The notes: generated from the sequence alone by a model not told the origin. Shown: positions 21,488-55,500, numbered from the stretch's first letter. The stretch: 64,000 nt of DNA from Diadophis punctatus similis (GCA_023053685.1 JALIGW010000004.1:83530535-83594534); one strand, 5' to 3'. Numbers and translations are program-made.

Positions 21488-21858
21488 AGGTAGTCCTCGA
21501 CTTACGACCACGATTGAGCCCTTGTTCCTAAGCGAGGCACTTGTTCAGTGTGCTTTGCCCCGTTTTACGACCTTTCTGGCCACGGTCGGTTGTTAAGTGA
21601 GTTGCGCTGTTGTTAAGTGAATCCAGCTTTCCCATTGACTTTGCTGGTCAGGAGGTCGCAAAAGGAGATCACATGATCCTGGGGACGCTGCAGCCGTCAT
21701 AAGTACGAGTCAGTTGCCAAGCGCCTGAATTTTGATCACGTGACCATGGGGATGCTGCAATGGTCATAAGTGTGAAAAACGGTCCTAAGTCACTTTTTTC
21801 AGTGCCGTTGTAACTTTGAATGGTCACTAAACTATCTGTTGTAAGACGAGGACTACCT
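21488..21858 (+). mobile_element. MITE family A, copy 4
   Basis: CAGGTAGTCCTCGACTTAC at the left, GTTGTAAGACGAGGACTACC at the right, 371 bp, family interior intact. One of the fuller copies and useful as a family reference. Confidence 0.8.
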
Positions 21859-21964
21859 TTACTTTGACGTGAAGCAAATTGCCAAGGCATCCCTACAATG
21901 AAAGTGGCCGATGAGCGGACCTGCTAGATTAAAAGTTAAAGTTATATTTATAATGGTAGCAAGT

Positions 21965-22242
21965 ACAGGTAGTCCTTGACTTACGACCACAATTGAGCCC
22001 AAAATTGATGTCGATAAGTGAGTTTTTGACCTATTATATGACTGCATGAACTCCATGCACCGAGTTCAGATTCTGCAGGGGGAGGAACAGCTTTTATCCA
22101 AAAGCATCTGAATTTTGATCACGTGACCATGGGGAGGCTGCAACGGTCGTAAGTGTGAAAAACAAAACCCTTTTTTCAGTGCCGTTGTTACCTTGAATGG
22201 TCACTAAGTGAACTGTTGTAAGTCGAGGGCTGCCTGTATTTT
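21965..22242 (+). mobile_element. MITE family A, copy 5 (internally deleted)
   Basis: Left end CAGGTAGTCCTTGACTTAC and right end GTTGTAAGTCGAGGGCTGCC. About 100 bp of interior is missing around 22060-22085, replaced by unrelated sequence. Confidence 0.75.
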
Positions 22243-22372
22243 ATTTTGTGCTTTGATGGATTTCATTTGTGCCTTTCGTTCTTCCCAACCTGTGATCAGC
22301 TGGGGAAGCGTGAAGGTGGCAGGGCTCGAACACGTACCCCCAAAATCTTTACTCTTGCCTCCATGCACAGAA

Positions 22373-22455
22373 TAGAATAGAAAATAGAATAGAATAGAAT
22401 AGAATAGAATAGAATAGAATAGAATAGAATAGAATAGAATAGAATAGAATAGAAT
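22373..22455. repeat. (AATAG)n microsatellite at CR1 3' end
   Basis: About 16 copies of AGAAT/ATAGA pentamer directly abut the 3' end of the - strand CR1 at 22456. AATAG repeats on CR1/L3-type tails are characteristic of snake genomes. Confidence 0.95.
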
Positions 22456-23440
22456 GAGTTGGAAGGGACCTTTGGAGGTCTTCTAGCCCAACCCCCTGCT
22501 TAGGCAGGAAACCCTACACCACTTCAGACAAATGGTTATCCAACATCTTTTTAAAAACTTCCAGTGTTGGAGCATTTACAACTTCTGGAGGGAAGTTGTT
22601 CCACTGATTAATTGTTCCAACTGTCAGAAAATTTCTCCTTCGTTCTAAGTTGCTTCTCTCCTTGATTAGTTTCCACCCATTGCTTCTTGTTCTACCCTCA
22701 GGTACTTTGGAGAATAGCTTGACTCCCTCTTCTTTGCGGCAGCCCCTGAGATATTGGAACACTGCTATCATGTCTCCCCTAGTCCTTCTTTTCATTAAAC
22801 TAGACATACCCAGTTCCTGCAACCATTCTTCATATGTTTTAGCCTCCCGTCCCCTAATCCTCTTGGTTGCTCTTCTCTTCACTCTTTCTAGAGTCTCCAC
22901 ATCTTTTTTACATTGTGGCGACCAAACCTGAATGAGGTATTCCAAGTGTGGCCTTACCAAGGCATTATAAAGTGGTATTAACACTTCGTGTGATCTTGAT
23001 TCTATCCCTCTGTTAATGCAGCCTAGAACTATGTTGGCTTTTTTGGCAGCTGCTGCACACTGCTGGCTCATATTTAAGTGATTGTCCACTAGGACTCCAA
23101 GATCCCTCTCACAGTTACTACCGTTGAGCAAGGTACCACATATACTGTACCTGTGCATTTTGTTTTTCTTGCCTAAATGTAGAACCTTACTTTTTTCACC
23201 ATTGAATTTCATTTTGTTAGATAGCACCCAATGTTCAAGTCTGTCAAGATCCTTCTGTATCTTGAGCCTATCTTCTGGAGTGTTGGCTATTCCTGCCAGT
23301 TTTGTGTCATCTGCAAATTTGATGAGTTCCCCATCTATCTCCTCGTCCAAGTCATTGATGAAGACGTTGAAGAGTACTGGGCCTAAAACAGAGCCTTTGG
23401 GTACTCCACTGCACTGGAGAGGAGGTGGAACAGCTTTTAT
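22456..23440 (-). mobile_element. CR1 LINE, 5'-truncated, with long open RT segment
   Basis: The - strand from about 23430 encodes GSVLGPVLFNVFINDLDEE, then an uninterrupted 278-residue segment (23350-22514) with FADDTKL (the polymerase FADD box), SNKMKFNGEKSKVLHLG, RPHLEYLIQVWSPQ, RATKRIRG, NQWNNFPPEVVNAP and FKKMLDNHL. This is the C-terminal half of the CR1 reverse transcriptase. The open frame suggests a young insertion. The 5' end (endonuclease and N-terminal RT) is absent, so it cannot move alone. Confidence 0.92.
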
Positions 23441-23467
23441 CCAAAAGGAAAAACAGAATGCTGCACT

Positions 23468-23872
23468 AGTAGTCCTGAACTTACAACAGTTCGTTTACTG
23501 ACCATTCAAAGTTACAATGGCATTGGAAAAAAAGTGACTTATGACCGTTTTTCACACTTACGACCTTTGCAGCATCCCCATGGTCATGTGATCAAAATTC
23601 AGGTGCTTGGCAACTGCCTCATATTTATGACGGTCGCAGCGTACCGGGGTCACGTGATCGCCTTTTGCGAGTTTCTGACAAGCAAAGTCAAGGAGGTAGC
23701 CAGATTCACTTAACAACCGTGTTAATAATTTAACTGCTGCAGGGATTCCCTTAAGAAATGTAGCGAGAACAAGTTGTAAAAATGGGACAAAACTCACTTA
23801 GCAAATGTGTCACTTAGCAACATAAATTTTGGGCTCGATTGTGGTCGTAAGTCGAGGGCTACCTGTATAAAG
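23468..23872 (-). mobile_element. MITE family A, copy 6
   Basis: Reverse orientation, TAGTCCTGAACTTACAACAG at left and GTAAGTCGAGGGCTACCTGTA at right. It starts only 30 bp from the CR1 5' truncation point. Confidence 0.75.
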
Positions 23873-24045
23873 ATTGATTGGAAGCTTAAGCTCTCCTACA
23901 AGAATCTGTCAAGGGAAAAGAACGGGAGATAGGAGAGGCATTCAAGGTGGGGTAGACTTAGATCTCTTAGGGACATGCAGGGACTTGTGACTGATGATGC
24001 ATTTGACCCCTCCTTCGGGCTCAGCCTGTTCATCTCCTACATCCA

Positions 24046-24372
24046 GTTCATTTAGGGACCGAAGTTACATCAGCACTGAAAAAATGAATTTATGACCGTT
24101 TTGCACACTTACGACCGTTGCAGCATCCCCCATGGTCGCGTGATCAAAATATAAAAGCTTGGCAACTGACTCGAATTTATGACGGTCGCAGTGTCCTGGG
24201 GTCACGCAATCCCCTTTTGCAACCTTGTGACAAGTCAATGGGGAAGCCGGATTCACTTAACAACCCTGTTACTAATTTAACAATCGCAGTGATTCAAGAA
24301 TGGTCATAAAATGGGGCACAATTCACTTCAAAAATGTGTAGCTTAGCAGCGGAAATTTGGGGCTCAAGTCTG
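24046..24372 (-). mobile_element. MITE family A, copy 7 (ends worn)
   Basis: Interior text is clear (TTTATGACCGTTTTGCACAC, GCATCCCCCATGGTCGCGTG, GGGAAGCCGGATTCACTTAAC) but both terminal repeats are degraded. Confidence 0.65.
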
Positions 24373-24712
24373 TTTAACAAGAGTCTTGCTCACAACCTCA
24401 GGAAAGAATCCCCCTGCAATTGCAGATTGGTCTCCCAAATCCCGAGCGGGGTGGATGACAAGCCATGAAACCAAAATAACCATGTGTGCATTGTGCTGTT
24501 GTGCAAAGGACTTGCCTTAGTCAGCTTGTGTGATAGTGTCAGGATGCCTGTGTCATTGACCTTACCTCTGCAGATGCTCATAGTTTACTAACTTTAAGTT
24601 TTTGGCTGAGTTCAAGCAAGTGTGCTAAGTTAATATTTACTCCACCCTAGATGTCAACTCCAATCTACTTGAATCCAAGTCTTTGTTGAATCTAGTTCAA
24701 CCTGTCCATATA

Positions 24713-24715
<3 letters not shown>

Positions 24716-24786
<71 letters not shown>
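24716..24786. repeat. (TG)n microsatellite
   Basis: About 34 uninterrupted TG dinucleotides. Lies in the INTS13 5' untranslated intron. Confidence 0.97.
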
Positions 24787-24831
24787 CTGCCAGTTTCACA
24801 ATCTAGTGGCAGGAAGTTCTAGCACCTGCCT

Positions 24832-24900
24832 GACCTTGGCTGATCTCAGAAAAGCCAAGTGGGATCATATCTGCTTAGGACATGAATAAGAAAATACCAC
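24832..24900 (+). pseudogene. 5S rRNA-like fragment
   Basis: CTTGGCTGATCTCAGAAAAGCCAAG, then CTTAGGACATGAATAAGAAAATACCAC loosely follows the middle and 3' half of 5S rRNA (GATCTCAGAAGCTAAGC... TACTTGGATGGGAGACC... AATACC). Many changes and no 5' half, so it is a pseudogene or a 5S-headed SINE remnant. Confidence 0.35.
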
Positions 24901-25318
24901 AAAGGGGGAAAAAACACTATGTTTTGTCAATGCTGGGATCTGACAGAGTTTCATGGAACTTTCTTATGTCGATATAAACAGACATAAAACAACAGGACTG
25001 AACAAATCTTAGTAGTGAATTGAAAAATTGCCAGTTGAAATTTAGTAGGCATAGAACTTTAACCTTAGCATCTAAAGTATTATAAGTATCTGAAGTACCA
25101 GGTAGTTCCATATCTTCATTTTTGTGATCTCCTTCTCCTCAGTGCAGCCCCAGTAGTTTAATTTTGTTTAAAACATTATTCTTCACGTGTGCGAGAACCT
25201 GTCTTATGAAGAGGATTTTCAATGTTATTATAGTATCATCATCTACATTTAATAGCCTCGTTTTTAATTGATGTAGCGTTTGCCTAAATCTTTCACTTAC
25301 ATCTGTTGCAGAAAGAAA

Positions 25319-46658
<21,340 letters not shown>

Positions 46659-46784
46659 AGTCTGTTCACGACCTGTAAACTTTTAATGCCTGATTTGATA
46701 TCCCTATCTAACTGTACAGTTCTGTTACTTTGATTGCTTTTTACATTTTTGTAATAATTTTAGCGCTTTTGTATGAAAATGCAA

Positions 46785-46790
46785 AATAAA
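46785..46790 (+). terminator. INTS13: INTS13 polyadenylation signal
   Basis: AATAAA 127 bp after the stop codon, after a short AT-rich 3' UTR. It is the first canonical signal downstream. Confidence 0.75.
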
Positions 46791-47261
46791 TCTACTATTT
46801 GTTCCAAACCCCATTTGATTCTTAAGAGCAAAGAAAATTTCAATTTACACTCAGATCTTTATGACTGCATAAAAAGGACTTTGCTGGGTTTTGTTTTGTT
46901 TTTTAAAGAAAAAGCACAATGCTTGCTACTTGAGTTTTTTCTTTGGTTTAAATCATATTGCTGTTCTTGAGAGTCCAGACTTTTAGTAAAATTCTGTTAA
47001 CGTCATCCATGCTGGCTGGGGAATTCTGGGAGTTGAAGTCCACACACATCGTAATGTTGCTAAGATTGATAAAGGCTGCTTTAGACCGTAATTCTGTAGA
47101 AAACCCCTTAAAGAAACTGACACGTCATGTGAACTGGCTAGTTCTTGCGTTGCAGTGAGGCAAGCAAGACCTTCGTGGTTATTTAAGATGGGGCTAAGAG
47201 GAAAGGGTTAATTCTACCTCTTCTACTTGGAGATACAAAGGGTGGGGGTGGCTGGGCAGGC

Positions 47262-47482
47262 TACATTCGGTGTATAAGACGCACCCAGGTTTTCACCCTC
47301 TTTTGGGGGGGAAGGTGCGTCTTATACTCTGAAAAATGCGGTAATTTATGAACTGCGGTGATTCACTTAACAACTGTGGCAAGAAAGGTCGTAAAATGGG
47401 GCAAAACTCACTTAACAAATGCCTCATTTTAACATAAATTTTGGGCTCAATTGTGGTCGTAAGTCGAGGACTACCTGTATTA
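47262..47482. mobile_element. MITE B fragment joined to MITE A fragment
   Basis: GTGTATAAGACGCACCCAGG to TTATACTCTGAAAAATGCGG (47265-47341) is a short, almost interior-less family B copy. It runs into the right half of a family A copy (47344-47482) ending GTAAGTCGAGGACTACCTGTA. The B copy probably inserted in an A copy whose left part was lost. Confidence 0.65.
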
Positions 47483-47484
47483 AT

Positions 47485-48028
47485 GTGTTTAATATATTGT
47501 ACATTTTTTGTTTTTATTTATTACTGATTCTTGTTCGTCACTCAGCACTCAGAGTCATCTTTGGTGAGATAAATTAATGAAATTTATATATTTGATAAAT
47601 AAATAAATACCAGCTCAAACAATGGGGGCCTCACTAATAAGCATGTCTAAAGTGGCAGTCTCTTCTTTTTTAAACAGTATAAAATAGATAGCATCATCTC
47701 GGTGCCTTTGCCTACAAAGGATGCTAACATCATTCACAACCCAAACACCAGTTGTGATAGCTGCAGGAAGTTATTCTTGTTGGCCCCATCTTTGCTGACC
47801 AAGAACAGGAGCTGAACATAATATGAAATACTTTGCTAGTGACCAAAATATGGAATAACTACCCCATCCTATCGAAAGGGGGAAAGGTTGTTGCTAAGGT
47901 TCTTAGCTACACAATTTTTATTACGACATTTTGAATAACAATATATCCAAACGTATAATTAATTATTATTATAATATATGGGGAACTTTTTGCAGGAAAA
48001 AAAACCCTGTCAATTTGTTTATGGCTAG
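47485..48028. other. Intergenic gap between INTS13 and the dystroglycan-like gene
   Basis: Unique-looking AT-rich sequence. The whole intergenic distance from INTS13 polyadenylation signal to the stop of the next gene is only about 1.7 kb and the genes converge. Nothing else recognised. Confidence 0.4.
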
Positions 48029-48030
48029 AA

Positions 48031-48332
48031 CGGGTATCAAACACAAGGCCCGCGGGCCGGATCTGGCCCGTGATGTGGTCGGATCCGGCCCGCGGGGCTG
48101 TCCTGGAAAATATAAGGGGCCGGCCTGCGTTGCTTCGGCCTGGTCTACCCAATGCAAAGAGGAAACATCGGGCCAGCGTGGCTTCCGCCTGGTCTACTCA
48201 GTGCAAAGAGGAAACATGGCAACAGTTTGTGGAGTGGTGTCAAGCTGGCCACGCCCACCCAGTCAGCCACGCCCCCTGAGGTCAACCACAGCCCAGATGT
48301 GGCCCTCAATAAAATTGAGTTTGGCACCTCTG
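48031..48332. mobile_element. hAT-type element with perfect target duplication
   Basis: Begins CGGGTATCAAACACAAGGCC and ends GAGTTTGGCACCTCTG. Flanked by identical GGCTAGAA octamers (48023-48030 and 48333-48340). The CCGCGGGCC-rich arms pair. Confidence 0.85.
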
Positions 48333-48469
48333 GGCTAGAAGGTATAAAAAGAAGAAATGAATTACAGATTTCAGGTAGACTTATATAGACTCGCTTTGGA
48401 TCAGATAGAGCAGCACATAAATTTAATAAATAAATGAGAATAGACTTGCATTGGAACGAGCGAGTAAGA

Positions 48470-49554
48470 TCATCCAGGATCCCTTCTTCCATACAATGGC
48501 GGAAGTCTATATTTTGGAGGGGACGGAAGCTTTGAGATCACCAGATCTGGATGTGGTCTGAAGGAATGCTGTTGAGAAACCATTGACATGGGTAACCGAG
48601 TTGATGGAGGAACATCCTGTTCCAGTAGAGGAGATTTGCGCGAGGTCGGCGTGTCCATCTTGAAATCGATGTGGCCACAGGAAGGTGAACACTCTGGTTC
48701 AAATGTTTTCTTGCGATACTTCTGACAATGGACAACTATCAGGAACGCTAGAGTTGTGGAACATACAGCAATTAACAAGGCCAAGAGTGTGTGTGTTATC
48801 CAACAGTTGCCACCTTTAAATCCAGTGACAGTCCTGTTGAACACTACAGACTCGTTTGTTGGTTTTGTCGTAGATAAACAAATCCCAGCATATACAACCT
48901 CTCCGATTTGTTCAATTTTGAATTCTGGCAACATGGCCTCTGCGAAATCTGGATGGACATCTTTCCTGGATCTTCCTAGTTTGGTGAGCACATCCTGGAT
49001 GTCATCTCTTGCACATTTCTCAGTCTTTGGGCAAAGCGATTTCTTGTACCACGTGAACACGGCGGACCCAGTTTTGAGATGAAGCAGAACCACATCCCCG
49101 GGACTCTCCGCCAACAAATAATCGGAAAGTTTCTTTAAAAAGAAGTGAATCCTCCTCCTGTTTTTCAGGAACGAGTGGTAGCTATTTGTTGCGATTACCG
49201 TATAAACGTGGCACGGAATAATAGTTGGTTTGAATATTTCTACGAGGAATTTATCTTCGGTCTTTAATCCTCCTGAATCTATGGCAAAGAGTAAAAACTC
49301 CTGAGGGGAATACTGGAAATCGGCATCAAGTGGATAACCATACATTCTTTGATCCCTGGCATTAAATTGTAACCAGCTTTCCAGACCTGTCGGGGAGCCG
49401 TCGACGGGGTTCATTCCGAGGGTCAACTGAGTTGAATTCCCGTCTTCTTGGTCATGGAATGTCTCTGGCGGTATTGAAAACGAGAGCTCGTGCCCGACGG
49501 TTGCTGCAATCCACTTAATGGCGTGAATGACTCTGGGAGGAGTGTTTGGCTGAC
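48470..49554 (-). CDS. Dystroglycan-like gene, exon 4 (cadherin-like 2, SEA/S72, membrane helix, tail)
   Basis: Acceptor TTTTTATTCAG at 49555 onward, stop TGA at 48472-48470. Residues 867-1227. [21 protein letters not shown] matches the start of the second cadherin-like domain. [18 protein letters not shown] contains the Gly-Ser bond cut during dystroglycan maturation, and VYAGICL carries the partner cysteine of the alpha/beta-domain disulphide. The cytoplasmic tail is about 85 residues, shorter than in DAG1, but keeps Y-R-x-P-P-x-Y. Confidence 0.92.
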
Positions 49555-52500
49555 CTGAATAAAAATGAGTTAGTTTACTTTATTGTCATTGCACCTCGTA
49601 CAATGAAATTAAATGCCATCTTCAATGTATATTATAACTATAAAAATAAAACAAAACACACATCCTTCACATTCTATACCAGTGATGGTAAACCTATGGC
49701 ATGCGTGCCACAGGTGGCACGTGGAGCCATATCTGAGGGCACGCGAGGCATTGCCCCATGTCACATACGCATGCTGGCCAGCTGATTTTCGGCCTTCTTT
49801 TCAGCCATTTTCGCTCTCTCCAGGCTTCAGGAAAGCCTCCTGAACCCTGGGGAGAGCGAAAAACAGCCCAACGGGCCTACCAGAACTCCGGAGGCTTCAG
49901 TGAGGCCTGTACGCATGCGTGGGGGGGCAGCATGGGGGGTTATGCACATGTGCGGGGGCAGCATGGGGGTTGTGCACATGCACGGGGAGGGCATTGCATT
50001 ATGGGTGTGGGCACGCACGCACGCGCTCCCTTTTGGCACCTGAGCCAAAAAAGGTTCGCCATCACTGTTCTATACAATTGTATTGAAAACCCCTGATACT
50101 GCATTAATATTGCACTATACAGTAGAATTCAATATAGTTACTGCTCTGGGATAGAAGCTGTTTTTCAGCCTATTTGTCCTTGTTTTTATTGTCCTGTACC
50201 GTCTGCCAGGTGGTAATAGTTCAAAAAAAAAAGAGGGTGCCCCGGATGAGATGGATCTTTAAGAATGTTTTCAACTTTCTTAAGGCAGCGGGAGCTATAA
50301 AGAGGGGAGAGGGCAACCAATGACCCTCTGGGCAATGGCGTTAACCCTCTGGACCACTGTCCTATCTGCCACTGTGCAATTGGCAAACCATACACAGGTG
50401 CAGTAAGTTAAAAGACTCTCTATGGTGCATGAAATCCTAGAAGAGAAATGTAAAGAGCCAAGTCTAATGAGATTCTCAGTCTCAAAGGTTGTCCCAAAGG
50501 TGCTTTTTTTTTCCAAGAGGCAACTGGACTTTCGTGTTTTTCTTTGAAGACGTTTCTCTTCTCATCCAAGAAGCTTCTTCAGCTCTGGAAGGTGAAGAGT
50601 CCAGAAAACCAGAAAGCCCAGTTGCCTCTTGAAAAAGCACCTTTGGGAGAAGCAATCTATCCAACGATGAAGAAGGCAACTTGTGTCACTGACGGATAGG
50701 AAATTATTCCTATCAAAGAGGTGATATAGGATCTTGCTTCCTTGAAGTCATTCTTACTTAGAAAATAAAACCGAGATTCAATTCTAATTAACAAAATATT
50801 TATTTCAGTACAAAAGTAACAAAAGAATATAAACGTTATTAAGCTACATTTTCTCAGCTAAGAATTCACGTCTTCCTCAGGCGAGGCTCACAGGAGAAGA
50901 AGGAAAGGAGGAGACTCCTGGAATGCACACATGCGTAGTAAAACATATCACATGTCTGCTTGATTAGAAAATACAACAAACCTAGAAATATTGCAGAGGT
51001 GCTCAACTGGCAATATTCACATCGTGACAGTCACTGGGCTAGAAAGAGACGGACCACCGTTTGATATTGAAGGCTCCTTACTTCCAAGCTATTGATAGGA
51101 TTTTTAAAAGAGTTCAAATGTGCTTTCTGAATAGTTTTGTATTGCAGTGGTACCTCGGTACTCGTTACTTAGTTCCTGGAGGCACGGCATGTACTAAAAA
51201 TAAATACAGGTAGTCCTCGACTTACAACAGTTTGTTTAATGACCGAAGTTACAACGGTACTTATGACCGTTTTTCACACTTGGAACCATTGTAGCATCCC
51301 TGCGATTACCGTATTTTTCGGCGTATAAGATGCACCTTTTTACCCCCCAAAAGAAGGTCAAAAATGGTGCGTCTTATACTCCGGATGTTGCATTAGGGGG
51401 AGGGGGGGTTGGTGTGATGGTGGCAATGGCGGCAATGGGTGGCAACAGACAGCTGATTGGCAGTATTCCATGAGACTGTTCCAACTGCCAATCAAAGCCG
51501 GCACCGCTGTTGCCCGCCACCGCTTCCCGCCGCCGCTGCCGCCTGCCACTGATGCCTGCCGGCGCTTCCCACTGCCGATGCCCGCCGCCGATGCCTACCT
51601 CCACTTCCCGCCGCCGATGCCCGCCACTGATGCCCACTTACGCTGCCGCCGGACCAAGGGAAAGCCGCCGCTGCCGCCGCCAGACCACAGGAAAGCGCCT
51701 GCTGCCATTGCTGGCCGAAGCCTGCTCCTGAGGCAGCTAAGGAGCCGCCGCTGCTGCTGCCCAAAGTGAGCCCACAGCTTTGAAAACCAACTTCCAAGTT
51801 TGAAGACCCTGAGTTAGGGGTTAGGGGTGTAAGGTTCTTCAAACCTGGCAAGTTTAAGACTTGTGGACTTCAACTCCCATTCCTGAGCTAGCATGACTGG
51901 AGGAGGAATTCTGGGAGTTGAAGTCCACAAGTCTTAAAGCTGTCAAGTTTGAAGTTTGTAAAAAGTGTACATGGTTGTAAAAAAGTATTCTGCTATACTG
52001 GTATTTTATTAAATAATATATTACTACACCATTTGGTTCAGAATACTTTTTTCCTTATTTTCCTCCTCTAAAATCTAGGTGTGTCCTATATTCCGGTGCG
52101 TCCTATACTCCGAAAAATACGGTATGTGATTTACATTCGGATGCTTGACAATGGACTCACACTGATGATGGCCACAGCATCCAAGAGTCACGCGATTCCC
52201 CCTTTTGCGACCTTCACTTAACGACCGGGTGACCAATTCAACAATCGCAGTGGTTCACTTAACAACAAGATCATAAAACGAGGTGTCTTGCTCAACAGCA
52301 TAAATTTTGGGTTCGATTGTGGTCATAAATCGAGGACTACCTGAACTAATTAACACCACGACTTACCTTGTGTTTTCTGGTATGTAGTAGTAGCATAAAG
52401 TCCATTCTCTGCGGATATTCCTTTGCGGCTGAAAACAATGGCCGCTTCTTTCAATTTTGAGACAATATCCCTTGTAATTTGGACATTCATTTTAGTTCCA

Positions 52501-55500
52501 AACGAGCTTTCCGAACTGAAATCATTTATATCCCGTTGCAAAGCATCAGCTTCTAACACAGGCGTCCGAACTAAATTGTGGATAGAGTCCCACTGATTGG
52601 TAGAAAAATAAAAACTGGAGGTATTAGCAAGTTGTAGAGGGGGAGTAATCCATGAAGATCCGTAAGAGTGCAACTCCAATGCCTGGCTTTTCCTATGAGA
52701 CCTCTCTCCTTGACTAAGGAGTCCGCTGCTTAAGATAACAGCACTGGATGTTGTGATAGAAAACCGAGTTGTTCCTTTTATCCACAGGGAAGTGTCCGTT
52801 TCAGTTTTCGTAACTACTAAGACACTGTTTCCTGTCATAACAAATCTGTAGGTTAACGGAATAGTTGTAAAAGATTCACGGGCGTTCATTCCCTCTGAGC
52901 TAACCTGTCTTCTCTCCGGCAATTTTTCCATGGGGGATATATTACTAGATCCAAACAAAAATGTCAATTCCACTGGAACCAATAAGGAGAAAGAAGGAAA
53001 AAGCACGGGGTTGCTAATTGTTTTAGACAGGAGGCTAAATGTTAGTAGAGTTTTACTGGAGAACAAAGTGCTGTTATCTAAAGTATCTGTGGAATGTTTT
53101 GATGATGTTAGATCTTTACTACAGTAATATAATTGAGTTGATGGGCTTGCATTGGACAGAGAACCAGGTCTGGGGTCAAAATCACCATTTGTAACGATAG
53201 CACCAAATATTGATGGGATGTTGGTTGAGATGGAGCTTTTGAGCCATTCGGAAACTTCTGTCTCCTTCATTGGTGCTAATGTTATAAAAGTCTCTGAGAC
53301 AGAACTGTAGACATTAAGTAATTTTGGATTCTGATCGCTGTCATGTAAGAAGAGCAGAGATATTGCAACACTAGAAAATGACAGTTCAGATGATGATGAT
53401 GAAGATGAAGATGATGTCCTTAAATATGCTAACGTTGCCATGGAAGGCAGAGAAAGTTCGATTATAGAAATGATCTCTCCACATTTAGATCCAGACGCTG
53501 TTGGATGCATGAATGGACTATGGTCATTTAGATTTCTTAATTCTCCTGAGAAAAGTTCTGGAGATAATGGCGTAGAAGACATTTCTTCTGGTAAAATGTC
53601 CCTTGGGTAGTGAACAGAGTTTGAGAAATGATTTTTGGTCATAGACATGAACAAGCTGAAGTAATAGAATGTGGAATTATCCTTCGGTTCAGATTTTTGA
53701 GCTGTGGGGAAATCCTCTTGTGTTGAGGTATCTAGCGAGGCTTCATACAATACGTGCTCTGATATTGGTGGGGTTTCAAAAGTCCCCTTTCCCTCAAATT
53801 CTGTGGAACATAGCATCAAGGAAGGTGAAAGTTCAGAAGAGAGATAGTGAAACATGGTAGATTCGGAGACCTGAGGGGTCTCCAAATCCCTATTGACCAT
53901 TACAGGTCGTGTACTGAGGTCCATGTAAGGATGGATAACAGAGAAAGCGGTTTTATTGACAAGTGATGAACTCACTTCAGACTTCACAACTGAATCTGGC
54001 ACAGCAGCTATCAAAACTGTGAAGTTCTGAGTTTGGGTTGGTCTCCATGTAGGTTTCGGGGTAGCCATTTTCCTCTTTTGCCACTTGTTGGGATTTCTGT
54101 TTTCATAACCTTGTTTAAGGACTCTCCAGCCGACAATTTGATAGCCCAGGAGCCGCGACAGATTGTCGGACTCAACATTGTGGCTCAGAACTCGCACCAA
54201 TTCAGACAGCATAGCAAACACCCCGATCCCAACTGGCCAACAGAGTCCTACATGATGGCTTTTTGTAGAGTTGATGTATCTGATACCTTCAGCCAATACG
54301 GTTAGGTTCCGAAAATATTTATTTAGGGAATCTCCGACTGGGATAAGTGTGAGTGAGGAAGGATCCAAATGGAGATATTCTGCCATGGTGCAAATCAGGT
54401 CGAGTTGTTCTTTAATTTCCAGAGTATTGTCCGTTTGAAGTACGATCTCAGCGAAAGTGATGCAAAAGTGTTTGGCATACCAACCTCCAGAGCAAATACT
54501 GAAAGCCCCAAAACAAATACTGTTAAAAGACAGACATCTTTTAAAACATAGAATTATAATTTAACATTTTCCAAATCTGCTCAACATTATATATATTGAT
54601 TCTAAGTATTTATGTTTATGATTGCAATCATAAAGTTAATATATATATTTCTCACAAATGTATCTATGAAAAAGCTTCTAAGGTATTATTTTAAAAATGG
54701 CTCTTAGGTTAAGGTTAACAAAGAACTATTGGTTGAAAATTGTACTAAAACATTTCTTTTAAAATGAACAGTACATAACTATTGTGGAGTATGTACACTT
54801 TATTTGATCATTTATTCTTCAACACTTTTAGCTTCTGCTTATTTAAAACCTACTGGCCTGCTTTTTGTAAAATATTGGCTCTAGTCTACCAAGAAATCTA
54901 GATCTTATAGATTTGCACACAATTCTTGGGACACTCATGGCAGGATCCAAAATTCCCACAAAGCATAGAAGGATACACAGGGATTCTAGTTTTGTCCCCA
55001 GATAGAAGCAGAACTTATCAAAGTTCATATGAAGGAAAGACATTTTCAGAAGCTCAGATCCAGAAAGTAATCCAATTAGGTGTTTTTTTTTTGTTTTTTT
55101 GCTATTAACGGATTGTGTTTGGATCTATTTAAGTCACTGTGAACAAAAGAATAGGAAAAATTCCCATTAATCTCTATTTCACCCTGTCCTTCATCGAGAA
55201 GAGGAGGAGGTGAGAACTTCAGTGAGCAACAGGAAGATCTGAGATTGAACGCAACTCAATTCCATCAGTGGGACTCTTCTTCTGGAATGGATGGACCAAG
55301 CCCTGATTGTCTTCTAAGGTTTTAAGTCAATGTCTGTAGAGATTCTCAGTCCTCCAGGTCACGGTTGTCCCAAAGGTGTTTTTTTTTTTCAGGATGCAAC
55401 TGGACTTTCTTGTTTTTCTTTTTGAAGACCTTTCGCTTCTCATCCAAGGAGCTTCTTCAGCTCTGACTTTTGTTTTTCAAAAGTAAAAAACAAGAAAGTC

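Noticed and set aside
22514..23350. 278-residue open frame as a host gene
   Set aside because: It carries the FADD box and other motifs of the CR1 reverse transcriptase.
51470..51769. Pro/Arg-rich frame and CpG-like block as a promoter or exon
   Set aside because: It is the GC-rich interior of a family B MITE nested in a family A MITE.
52930..53860. + strand open frames opposite the mucin exon
   Set aside because: They are shadows of the dystroglycan-like exon on the - strand, which has splice signals and domain matches.
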